Below, one piece after another: positions 8,699-14,952 of a stretch of 64,000 bases of DNA. Source of the stretch: Rufibacter radiotolerans (GTDB lineage Bacteria; Bacteroidota; Bacteroidia; Cytophagales; Hymenobacteraceae); contig NZ_CP010777.1 in NCBI RefSeq assembly GCF_001078055.1, forward strand, positions 4,493,001-4,557,000, given 5' to 3'. Made by a program: the position numbers and the translations under genes. The stretch's first letter is position 1, and the number at the start of each line of letters is the position of its first letter. The notes beneath the pieces are model-generated. The model saw only the letters and a list, made by a program, of their open reading frames with translations. It made no database searches and had not been told where the DNA came from.

Positions 8699-9526
8699 CT
8701 ATACCTTAGCGGAGGTGTTGCGCTTTACCTGCGAGAGTTTCCGGAAGGCCCGGTCCTGGATGCAGTATTCATGGCCTTCCACCAGCAGGTGCATGGTCAG
8801 GTTCTCAATGGCGATAGGGTCGCCTTCCTCCACATCCTTCAGGTTAGAGTAGCTTACCTGGGAGCCATCCATAATGGTGACCACCCCGGCCCCGAAGACC
8901 TCAATGTGGTTGTTGTGCTTGATGATGATACCCGTCTCTTCGCCTAGCCCAATGCCAATGAACTCAGGGCGCTTAGAGACGGCGTGCGCTAGGCGGCCAA
9001 AGCGGCCCCGCTCCGTGAAATGGGTGTCAATAAACACGTTGTTGATAAAAGAGAGTCCGTCTGTGGTTTTCACCTCGCCCTTCATGAGGGAGTAAGAGCC
9101 GTACCCTTCATAGATCATGCGGTTAGACATGGCGGCGGCCCCGGCGCTGGTGCCGGCAATGGTGATTTCCTCCTCAATGAACCGGCGTTGCATAAGGTGG
9201 TGCAGCTTTGAGCCGCTCAGAAACTCCTTTAGTCTAAGCTGGTTGCCGCCGGTGAAAAAGATCACCTCGGCCTGTTCAATACGGGTAATATAGTCCTGTG
9301 AGTCTGCCTTGTTATCTTCGTCAATATGCATGAACCGCACGCTGTTGCAGCCCAGTTCTTCAAACGCTTCTTTGTAAGCCTGCCCAGATTCCATGGGCTC
9401 TAAGGTGGCGGTAGTGATCACCTCAATGTTAGATTCCACGCTACAGATCTCTGAGCGGATAAGATTGATTAAGCCGTCATCGTCACCGCCGCCAAGCGCA
9501 ATAAGGGTTCCTTTAGGGTGTTGCAT
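8699..9526 (-). CDS. Cyanophycinase-like peptidase (S51 family)
   Basis: 275 residues. Peptidase S51/cyanophycinase fold: N-terminal LIALGGGDDDG, FFTGGNQLRLKE, nucleophile-elbow GTSAGAAAMS carrying the catalytic Ser, and DTHFTERGRFGRL with the conserved His/Arg. Family enzymes release beta-Asp-Arg dipeptides from cyanophycin. No cyanophycin synthetase (cphA) or isoaspartyl dipeptidase is in the window, so the substrate here is open. I chose the start MQHPKGTLIALGG; an ATG four codons upstream is also possible. A single gene, convergent with the flavoprotein. Confidence 0.87.
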   Translation of the reverse strand: MQHPKGTLIALGGGDDDGLINLIRSEICSVESNIEVITTATLEPMESGQAYKEAFEELGCNSVRFMHIDEDNKADSQDYITRIEQAEVIFFTGGNQLRLKEFLSGSKLHHLMQRRFIEEEITIAGTSAGAAAMSNRMIYEGYGSYSLMKGEVKTTDGLSFINNVFIDTHFTERGRFGRLAHAVSKRPEFIGIGLGEETGIIIKHNNHIEVFGAGVVTIMDGSQVSYSNLKDVEEGDPIAIENLTMHLLVEGHEYCIQDRAFRKLSQVKRNTSAKV

Positions 9527-9538
9527 AGAAATAATCAC

Positions 9539-9903
9539 AAAAAAATAGTAAACGGTAAACAGGGCAATGCCCCAGGTGCGCCGGGGTCAAAACTACAAGA
9601 TTTGCCCAGATGCACAAGATACGGGCGCCTTGCAGGGCCAGAAAAATTAAGGTGAAAACCAGAGAGGTGCGGTCAAAAGAGACCTTTAACCATTATCTTC
9701 TTCGGCCCTTCTTCTAAAAGGGTGCTTTGCCAGGCCTACCCCGCTTCGCTTTTATGCGTACACGTGGACCAGACAAAGTACTGTTACGGAAGGGTGGTTC
9801 TTAAAGCTACTCCCTTGGCAGGACCTGGAATAGCCAGCGTACCTGAGCGCAGGACTGCCCGGCTATGGTACAACACCACAACCGCTTTATTAATCCCATA
9901 CCT
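9539..9903. other. Intergenic region, divergent promoters
   Basis: Separates the minus-strand cyanophycinase gene from the plus-strand persulfide dioxygenase gene. I see no gene, repeat or long hairpin. It must hold both promoters, but no clear consensus box was recognised. Confidence 0.5.
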
Positions 9904-11256
9904 ATGAAAATTCATCAGTTTGAAGATAAAGGCCTGGCCCACTTCTCTTACGTGATCATGAGTGACGCCGAGATTGCGGTAATTGACCCCACCCGCAACC
10001 CCCGGCAATATGAGGAGTTTGCCATGCTGCATGACGCCCGCATTACCACCGTCATAGAAACGCACCCCCACGCCGACTTTGTGAGCGGGCACCTGGAGCT
10101 CTCAGATGCCAAACAAGCCACCATCTACGTGAGCGCGGCGGTAGGGGCCGAGTACCCGCACACCACCTTTGATGAGGGGCAGGAAATCACGGTGGGCAAG
10201 GTGACGCTACGGGCCATCAATACCCCCGGCCATTCGCCGGACAGCATCTCGGTGCTGCTCCTGGACGAGGAAGGCAAGGAGCACGCGGTCTTTACCGGAG
10301 ATGCCCTTTTTGTAGGTGATGTGGGCCGCCCCGACCTTCGGGAAGACGTTGGGCAGGAAACTGCCACCCGCGAAGACCTGGCCCGCCAGATGTACCATAC
10401 CACCCGCCAGAAACTGATGACCCTGCCAGACCACGTGCTGGTGTACCCGGCGCACGGGGCCGGCAGCCTCTGCGGCAAAGCCCTCAGTGAGGAAAAGTCC
10501 AGCACCATTGGCGCCGAAAAGCTTTCTAACCGCGCCCTGCAGCCCATGTCTGAAGAGGCCTTTGTAGCCTTTATTACCGCCGACCAGCCGTTTGTGCCCC
10601 GGTACTTTGCCTATGACGTAGAGCTGAACCGCAAAGGGGCCTCCAAGTTTGATTCTTCTACCAAAAAGGTACCGGTACTGGAACCGGGGACTGAACTGGA
10701 AGAGGAAGGGCTGGTGATTGATACCCGGCCCCGGGAGCAGTTCAAAAAAGGACACCTGCCCAAGGCCATCAACCTGCAGGACGGCCCCAAGTTTGAGACC
10801 TGGCTGGGCTCCATTGTCAACCCCGAGGAAAAGTTCTACCTCATTTCTGATGACGAGGAAACCCTGAGGGAACTGATTGCCAAAACGGCCAAGATTGGCT
10901 ACGAGCGCTTTATCTGCGGAGCCCTGGCGGCCGCCCCGGTAGAAAGCACGGAAACCCTCCCCGACCTGGACCTGGCCCAGTTCAAGGCCCACCCAGAAAA
11001 CTACACCATTGTAGATGTGCGAAACGAGAGTGAGGTAAAGGAAAAACGCATCTTCCCAAACGCGGTAGAAATACCCCTCCCTGAACTGCGGGAGCGCCTG
11101 GACGAAATTCCCACCGACAAACCCATTGTGGTGCATTGTGCGGGTGGTTACCGGTCGGCGGCTGGGGCCAGCATAGTGGCTATAGGCGTGGAAGACGTGC
11201 CCGTCTATGACCTCAGCGAAGCCATCCAGGAATTCAATCCGCCTGCCACCAAGTAG
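9904..11256 (+). CDS. CstB-like persulfide dioxygenase with two rhodanese domains
   Basis: 450 residues. An ETHE1-type metallo-beta-lactamase fold (about 1-230) contains HPHADFVSGH, NTPGHSPDS, FTGDALFVGDVGR and YPAHGAGSLCGK. A first rhodanese-like domain (about 265-345: VIDTRPREQFKKGHLP) lacks the active-site loop cysteine. A second domain (about 360-450) has DVRNESE and the active loop HCAGGYRS with Cys412. This dioxygenase, pseudo-rhodanese, rhodanese order matches CstB of Staphylococcus, which turns persulfides into thiosulfate. Role inferred: detoxification of sulfide-derived persulfides. ATG 9904 is preferred over an in-frame start 13 codons upstream. Downstream is an extended palindromic element. 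Confidence 0.9.
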   Translation: MKIHQFEDKGLAHFSYVIMSDAEIAVIDPTRNPRQYEEFAMLHDARITTVIETHPHADFVSGHLELSDAKQATIYVSAAVGAEYPHTTFDEGQEITVGKVTLRAINTPGHSPDSISVLLLDEEGKEHAVFTGDALFVGDVGRPDLREDVGQETATREDLARQMYHTTRQKLMTLPDHVLVYPAHGAGSLCGKALSEEKSSTIGAEKLSNRALQPMSEEAFVAFITADQPFVPRYFAYDVELNRKGASKFDSSTKKVPVLEPGTELEEEGLVIDTRPREQFKKGHLPKAINLQDGPKFETWLGSIVNPEEKFYLISDDEETLRELIAKTAKIGYERFICGALAAAPVESTETLPDLDLAQFKAHPENYTIVDVRNESEVKEKRIFPNAVEIPLPELRERLDEIPTDKPIVVHCAGGYRSAAGASIVAIGVEDVPVYDLSEAIQEFNPPATK

Positions 11257-11293
11257 TCTTAAGTTTAATCTTCGGCGTAGCCGATAACAAGGG

Positions 11294-11341
11294 AAACCTG
11301 TTTTGGGTGTGTTTTGTGGAAAACGATCCCAAAACAGGTTT
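11294..11341. repeat. 36-bp palindromic element, copy 3, extended stem
   Basis: Core 11300-11335 with a divergent middle (GTTTTGTGGAAAAC). The outer stem AAACCT/AGGTTT adds 6 pairs. It starts 38 nt after the stop of the persulfide dioxygenase gene and ends in a T-run, so it can serve as terminator. Confidence 0.85.
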
Positions 11342-11545
11342 TTAGTTTCAGGGCGGTACTCTCAAAGACGGGGCCTTTTCAGGGTTGGGTTTGTCGCCTT
11401 GGGCGCTGTTTTATACTTTAGGGGATAAGGGCTGCCTGAAAATTGGCAGCGGCCGGCGGCTTAGCCCAAAGTCTTTCCTTTGCCTGTTTTGATTTTCATG
11501 CTTCTTTTTGGGTGCCTGGTTTTGAGCCGTGGCGCTGTTTTGCTT

Positions 11546-12352
11546 ATGCTTTTTCTGGTGCGTTTTTCCTGCTGTTGCCTCTTCCTATTGTTCTTCTCTT
11601 CTCCCGCCTGGGCCCAGATCCTGAATGTGGAAAAGACCCGGGTGGAGCGGGATTCTTCCCATTACTTCACGGGTAAACTGGGCCTGAACCTCAACCTGTT
11701 TAACCGCCCGGTGGGCAAAGAAGGCCTGACGGATCATTTTATTGGGCTCACCGGCAACGGCAACGTAGGCTACGTGTCTGAGCACAATACGTACCTGTTG
11801 CTGGGTTCTTACAACTACGTGCGCCTGCGCGGCGAGACCCAGGTAGAGACCGGCTACGTGCACGGGCGCGTGACCTTTAACCGCCAGGCCCGCCTGTCTT
11901 ATGAGGCCTACGCCCAAACGCAGTATGACTACAACCGGGGGCTGGAACTGAGAGCGCTGGTGGGGGCGGGCATTAGGTACGCGGTAGTCAGAAAGGAGAA
12001 CCTCAGGTTTTACCTGGGCACCAGCGTGATGGGGGAGCATGAACGGTGGCACAACCTGCAGGAGAACTTCTACATCCGGAAAGATATTCCCAAGCTGTCT
12101 ACCTACGCCAGCGTGCGGCTGCCCCTGAACCCGTACCTGGAGCTGAGCAGCATCCATTATTACCAGGTAGGATATGACCAGCCCGCCAGGATGTGGCGCC
12201 ACCGGTTCAGCGGAGACTTCTCCCTGGTCATGAAGATCAACAAGTGGTTTCAGCTCACCACCAACTTCTCGCACACCTATGAGAACCGGCCCATTGTGCC
12301 CATCCCCAGTTACCTCTACAGCCTCACCAACGGTATTCAGGTAAGCTTTTAA
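11546..12352 (+). CDS. DUF481-like outer membrane protein
   Basis: 268 residues from the ATG at 11546, which gives a good signal peptide (MLFLVRFSCCCLFLLFFSSP, cleaved near AWAQ). ATG 11498 and TTG 11480 are also in frame but would put a long hydrophobic stretch before it. The mature part is rich in alternating beta strands with aromatic girdles (KLGLNLNLFNRP, NTYLLLGSYNYVRL, LELRALVGAGIRYAV) and ends in Phe (GIQVSF). This pattern fits the DUF481 (YdiY-like) outer-membrane family of unknown function. It appears to be monocistronic; two palindromic elements follow. Confidence 0.7.
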   Translation: MLFLVRFSCCCLFLLFFSSPAWAQILNVEKTRVERDSSHYFTGKLGLNLNLFNRPVGKEGLTDHFIGLTGNGNVGYVSEHNTYLLLGSYNYVRLRGETQVETGYVHGRVTFNRQARLSYEAYAQTQYDYNRGLELRALVGAGIRYAVVRKENLRFYLGTSVMGEHERWHNLQENFYIRKDIPKLSTYASVRLPLNPYLELSSIHYYQVGYDQPARMWRHRFSGDFSLVMKINKWFQLTTNFSHTYENRPIVPIPSYLYSLTNGIQVSF

Positions 12353-12370
12353 AGGAGTCCTGAGTGGGAA

Positions 12371-12410
12371 CTGATTTAGGCCTGTTTTCCGGAAAACGGA
12401 CTCAAAACAG
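12371..12410. repeat. 36-bp palindromic element, copy 4
   Basis: Core 12373-12408 with loop CCGG and a 2-bp outer stem (CT/AG). It lies 18 nt after the DUF481 stop. Confidence 0.82.
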
Positions 12411-12451
12411 GCTAACGCTTCCGATACTCGACACCACCTACTAAACGCTGA

Positions 12452-12480
12452 CTCCCCCCTTGAGGGGGGCGAAGGGGGGT
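12452..12480. repeat. C/G-run hairpin
   Basis: CCCCCCTTGAGGGGGG followed by CGAAGGGGGG. The first part folds as a 6-bp C/G stem; the second G-run can pair alternatively with the C-run. A low-complexity intergenic hairpin between two palindromic elements. Confidence 0.6.
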
Positions 12481-12558
12481 GTTTACAAAGGAGAGGCTAC
12501 TGGCCCAGACGCTCGCAGGTCCTCCGGATGCTACGATGTCTTTAAAGCAGGTGCCCTT

Positions 12559-12598
12559 GCGTTTTAAGCCTGTTTTCCGGAAAACGGCCTCAAAACGC
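12559..12598. repeat. 36-bp palindromic element, copy 5
   Basis: Core 12561-12596 with loop CCGG and a 2-bp outer stem. It directly abuts the stop codon of the minus-strand arfB gene. Confidence 0.85.
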
Positions 12599-13006
12599 TT
12601 ACTCCTCCCCGGAGCCGCCGGTTCTGCGGTTGGCTTTCTTCTGCCCTTGCTTTTGTTTGGCTACCAGTCTTTTCTGCACCGCGGCCCTTGAGGGAGTGGT
12701 TCGCTTGCGGGGCTTGGGCCGGTGCAGGGCCTGTTCCAACACTTCATACAGCTTCTGTACCACTAACTCTTTGTTGACCAACTGGCTGCGGTTGTCCTGG
12801 CTGGCCAGGTGCAGGAAGCCTTCTTTGTTGAGTTTAGGGCTAAGCTTTTCCAGGAGCAATTCCTTCTGGTGCGGGGTAAGCAAGGCAGAGTTCTCAATGG
12901 AAAACCACACTTCTACCCTGCTGGCCACTTTGTTCACGTTCTGCCCGCCCGGGCCGCTGCTGCGCGAGGTCTGAAAGTTCAGTTCTGGGGTAAGGTCTGG
13001 TAGCAT
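12599..13006 (-). CDS. arfB: Alternative ribosome-rescue peptidyl-tRNA hydrolase
   Basis: 135 residues. It hydrolyses peptidyl-tRNA on stalled ribosomes lacking a stop codon. The release-factor GGQ loop is present in TSRSSGPGGQNVNKVASRVE near residue 20. The C-terminus is short, basic and Lys/Arg-rich (PKPRKRTTPSRAAVQKRL, KQKQGQKKANRRTG), the tail that enters the empty mRNA channel. There is no codon-recognition domain, which separates it from RF1/RF2. The start MLPDLTPELNFQTSRS fits the family; the frame is open for 50 more codons upstream through a repeat-rich leader that does not look like protein. A palindromic element touches its stop. Confidence 0.92.
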   Translation of the reverse strand: MLPDLTPELNFQTSRSSGPGGQNVNKVASRVEVWFSIENSALLTPHQKELLLEKLSPKLNKEGFLHLASQDNRSQLVNKELVVQKLYEVLEQALHRPKPRKRTTPSRAAVQKRLVAKQKQGQKKANRRTGGSGEE

Positions 13007-13054
13007 AGAATTCTGTACGTAAGGGCGCTGGCGCTGGTGTGTCCCGCGGGGAAG

Positions 13055-13164
13055 CGCCGGCCTGTGTATACCGGCCGGCGGGCGGGAAAGTTGCCTCCAA
13101 AATTGTCCGGTCACCCACTGTCCGGTCCTGAACATTTTCCGTTCGGGACCGGACATCCTTAACG
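13055..13164 (-). promoter_or_regulatory. Structured repeat cluster upstream of arfB
   Basis: Contains a GC-rich hairpin (CGCCGGCC/GGCCGGCG, 13055-13080) and a 14-bp inverted repeat with one mismatch (13130-13143 and 13151-13164). A direct copy of GTCCGGTC lies near 13105. Three copies of one 8-mer suggest either a regulator-binding array or a structured leader for the minus-strand gene. Confidence 0.45.
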
Positions 13165-13274
13165 TTTTATTTTATTTATAACTATCTGTAAATCAACAAT
13201 TTATTGTATTGGCACAGTATTAGGAAAGGTAGGGTAGAACGAGGGTAATAAAATTGACCGCTACCCGCCTCTTA

Positions 13275-13382
13275 ATGGCCGCGGAAACTGAAAAAGCCCT
13301 CACTTACTCCTCGGCGGCCTGCCGCAAATGTGAACTGAAAGAAGTTGAAAACGAAAAAAAAATTAAAACAATAAAGCCATGA
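13275..13382 (+). CDS. Possible 35-residue leader ORF
   Basis: ATG-initiated ORF encoding 35 residues (MAAETEKALTYSSAACRKCE then a Lys/Glu-rich tail). Its TGA overlaps the ATG of the next small gene as ATGA, the arrangement of translational coupling. It has a CxxC. No recognised family; it may be chance coding in an AT-rich leader. Confidence 0.3.
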   Translation: MAAETEKALTYSSAACRKCELKEVENEKKIKTIKP

Positions 13383-13552
13383 AAGTTATCATTTTATTAT
13401 TCGCGATGTGTTTTGGATCTGGGTTGGCCTTGAAAGATGCCTTGAGTGGACTTAACTACCAGCAAGAAGTGATCTACCTTGACCAGACCACCCAGCCAGC
13501 GCCTTCTCTGGCCGCCGACAGCGTGGGCCAGGACGTGAAAGAGTGCGTGTAA
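13379..13552 (+). CDS. 57-residue secreted or membrane peptide
   Basis: Encodes 57 residues: a hydrophobic N-terminus (MKVIILLFAMCFGSGLAL) that can be a signal peptide or single membrane helix, then a soluble tail ending in VKECV. Good codon use with GC-rich third positions, an A-rich leader just before the ATG, and a palindromic element 20 nt after the stop support a real gene. No family is recognised. Its single late Cys may form a dimer. The start overlaps a possible upstream leader ORF. Confidence 0.55.
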   Translation: MKVIILLFAMCFGSGLALKDALSGLNYQQEVIYLDQTTQPAPSLAADSVGQDVKECV

Positions 13553-13570
13553 ACCCTCCAGCCGCCCAAG

Positions 13571-13610
13571 CTGTTTTAAGGCCGTTTTTGGTAAAGTAGC
13601 CTGAAAACAG
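13571..13610. repeat. 36-bp palindromic element, copy 6 (diverged)
   Basis: Core 13573-13608. Left arm intact, middle diverged (GGTAAAGTAGCC), end GAAAAC kept, and length still exactly 36. Two outer pairs CT/AG. Confidence 0.7.
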
Positions 13611-13645
13611 AAACCGTGGCGGCTTCCCCCTCCCCTTAAAGGAAA

Positions 13646-14164
13646 CTAGTCTTTCTTCTTGTTCTTGCCAGACGGGCTGAAAATTCCCTTAATGATTTCC
13701 ATGGGCCCAGGCGGCTTCTCTTTTACCAGTACATACCTGATGGAGAAGGCGCCGCCCAGGTTAAACCAGTTCTCATGCTTGATATGGAACGCCGGTTTCA
13801 GGTCAGCGGACAGTAGTAACGGAAGGCCGTTCAGCTTGTACTCTATGCCGGTAATGGCGTCAAACCCGTAAATGGTGCCGTAGTCCTTCAGGTGACCCGC
13901 GTGCACGCCCCCACCCAGGTAGTAATTCAGGCGTTGGCCCAGCATAGGAAAATGCTGCTCCCCTAACACGGTAACGGCCACCTCACGGGGCGCGGCCGTG
14001 ACCAGGCCCTCCAGGGTGGTCTTCTCCAGAATCTTCTGCTGCAGGGTAAGCCCGAAATCATCACTACCGATTCTTACGCCGGCGGCGGTCTTATAGCGCT
14101 GGGCCAGGGCAGGCAAGGTGCCTAAAAGGGAGAAGCCGAGAACCAGCAGGAATAATTTTTTCAT
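13646..14164 (-). CDS. Small secreted beta-barrel-like protein
   Basis: 172 residues from the MKKLFLLVLGFSLLGTLPAL start, with a signal peptide cleaved near ALAQ. Mature strands such as AAGVRIGSDDFGLTLQQKIL, YYLGGGVHAGHLKDYG and GIEYKLNGLPLLLSADLKP resemble small outer-membrane beta-barrels. The C-terminus is a basic tail (SPSGKNKKKD), unusual for a barrel that normally ends in an aromatic residue. Function unknown. An in-frame start 15 codons upstream lacks a signal-like N-terminus and was not used. Confidence 0.65.
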   Translation of the reverse strand: MKKLFLLVLGFSLLGTLPALAQRYKTAAGVRIGSDDFGLTLQQKILEKTTLEGLVTAAPREVAVTVLGEQHFPMLGQRLNYYLGGGVHAGHLKDYGTIYGFDAITGIEYKLNGLPLLLSADLKPAFHIKHENWFNLGGAFSIRYVLVKEKPPGPMEIIKGIFSPSGKNKKKD

Positions 14165-14307
14165 AGGGTAAAGTACGGAAGAGAAATCAAGACCGTGGCA
14201 ACAGCCCACGGAGAAAGTCTGCTTTTGGAACGCCGGTCGGTTCTGGTTTCTTGCCTTGCGTGGCGCAAATTGCTTCTTTAGCCATCGGGGTTCATCTCTT
14301 TGCTGAG

Positions 14308-14371
14308 ATTTCCTTTCAGCGTAGCCCCGTCAGTATTTTCTGAAATCAATTTTAAAAGGCTGAAAGGAAAT
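14308..14371. repeat. 13-bp inverted repeat with 38-nt spacer
   Basis: ATTTCCTTTCAGC at 14308-14320 and its exact complement at 14359-14371. The spacer holds a small hairpin (TCAG...CTGA). Located between divergent genes; function unknown. Confidence 0.55.
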
Positions 14372-14463
14372 GATTTGCCTTTGGTGGCCAACTAATCTAT
14401 TCTTGATGATATCTATGGGAGGAGGTCTGTGCCGGGCAGGTGCTTTGTTAAAGTATGTTAAAG

Positions 14464-14536
14464 TACGAAAAAATTCGTGTGTGAAGATTCTCTTTTACGA
14501 AACTATTCGTATACTTGCCTACGAAGTTTGTCGTAG
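14464..14536. promoter_or_regulatory. Three-site BlaI-type operator cluster
   Basis: Three palindromes of one geometry, TACGAA-N4-TTCGTA. Site 1 at 14464-14479 has one mismatch, site 2 at 14496-14511 is perfect, and site 3 at 14520-14535 has one mismatch and an alternative 6-bp symmetry CTACGA/TCGTAG. A -7-like TATACTTG (14510-14517) sits between sites 2 and 3. The cluster ends about 20 nt before the repressor gene, as expected for autoregulation by a winged-helix BlaI dimer. Confidence 0.75.
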
Positions 14537-14556
14537 ATGAAAGCAAACCGTATAGA

Positions 14557-14952
14557 ATGATGGAAGAGAACATACCCCTTAAGCCCACCGAGACGGAACT
14601 GGAGATTCTGCAAGTTCTGTGGCAAAACGGCCCCAGCACGGTTAGGTTCGTGAACGAGGCCCAGAATAAAACCAAGGAAACCGGCTATACCACTACGCTT
14701 AAGCTGCTGCAGATCATGCACGAGAAAAACCTGGTGAGGCGCGATGAGGAAAGCCGCTCGCACGTGTACCAGGCGGCCGTCACCGAGGAGGAAACCCAGC
14801 AGCACCTGTTGGGGCGGTTCCTGGACACCACCTTCAGGGGGTCGGCTATGAAGCTGGTCATGCAGGCCCTGGGCAACCACACCACTACCCCCGAAGAGCT
14901 TGACCAGATACGCACCCTGTTAAACCAACTAGAGAAAGGAGGCCATCAATGA
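14557..14952 (+). CDS. BlaI/MecI/CopY family transcriptional repressor
   Basis: 131 residues from MMEENIPLKPTETELEILQV. The N-terminal winged helix is typical (LKPTETELEILQVLW, GYTTTLKLLQIMHEKNLVRR, SHVYQAAV) and is followed by the C-terminal dimerisation helices (LLGRFLDTTFRGSAMKLVMQ). Such repressors are inactivated when the paired BlaR1-type protease senses a signal, classically beta-lactams. Its TGA overlaps the ATG of the protease gene (ATGA), so the two are translationally coupled. A cluster of three palindromes just upstream is its likely operator. An in-frame TTG at 14515 would overlap operator site 3 and was not used. Confidence 0.93.
   Translation: MMEENIPLKPTETELEILQVLWQNGPSTVRFVNEAQNKTKETGYTTTLKLLQIMHEKNLVRRDEESRSHVYQAAVTEEETQQHLLGRFLDTTFRGSAMKLVMQALGNHTTTPEELDQIRTLLNQLEKGGHQ

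Noticed and set aside
13209..13226. Sigma-54-like promoter TTGGCACAGTATTAGG
   Set aside because: The -24 TGGCAC fits but the -12 element lacks the essential GC (GG instead), and no activator gene is adjacent.
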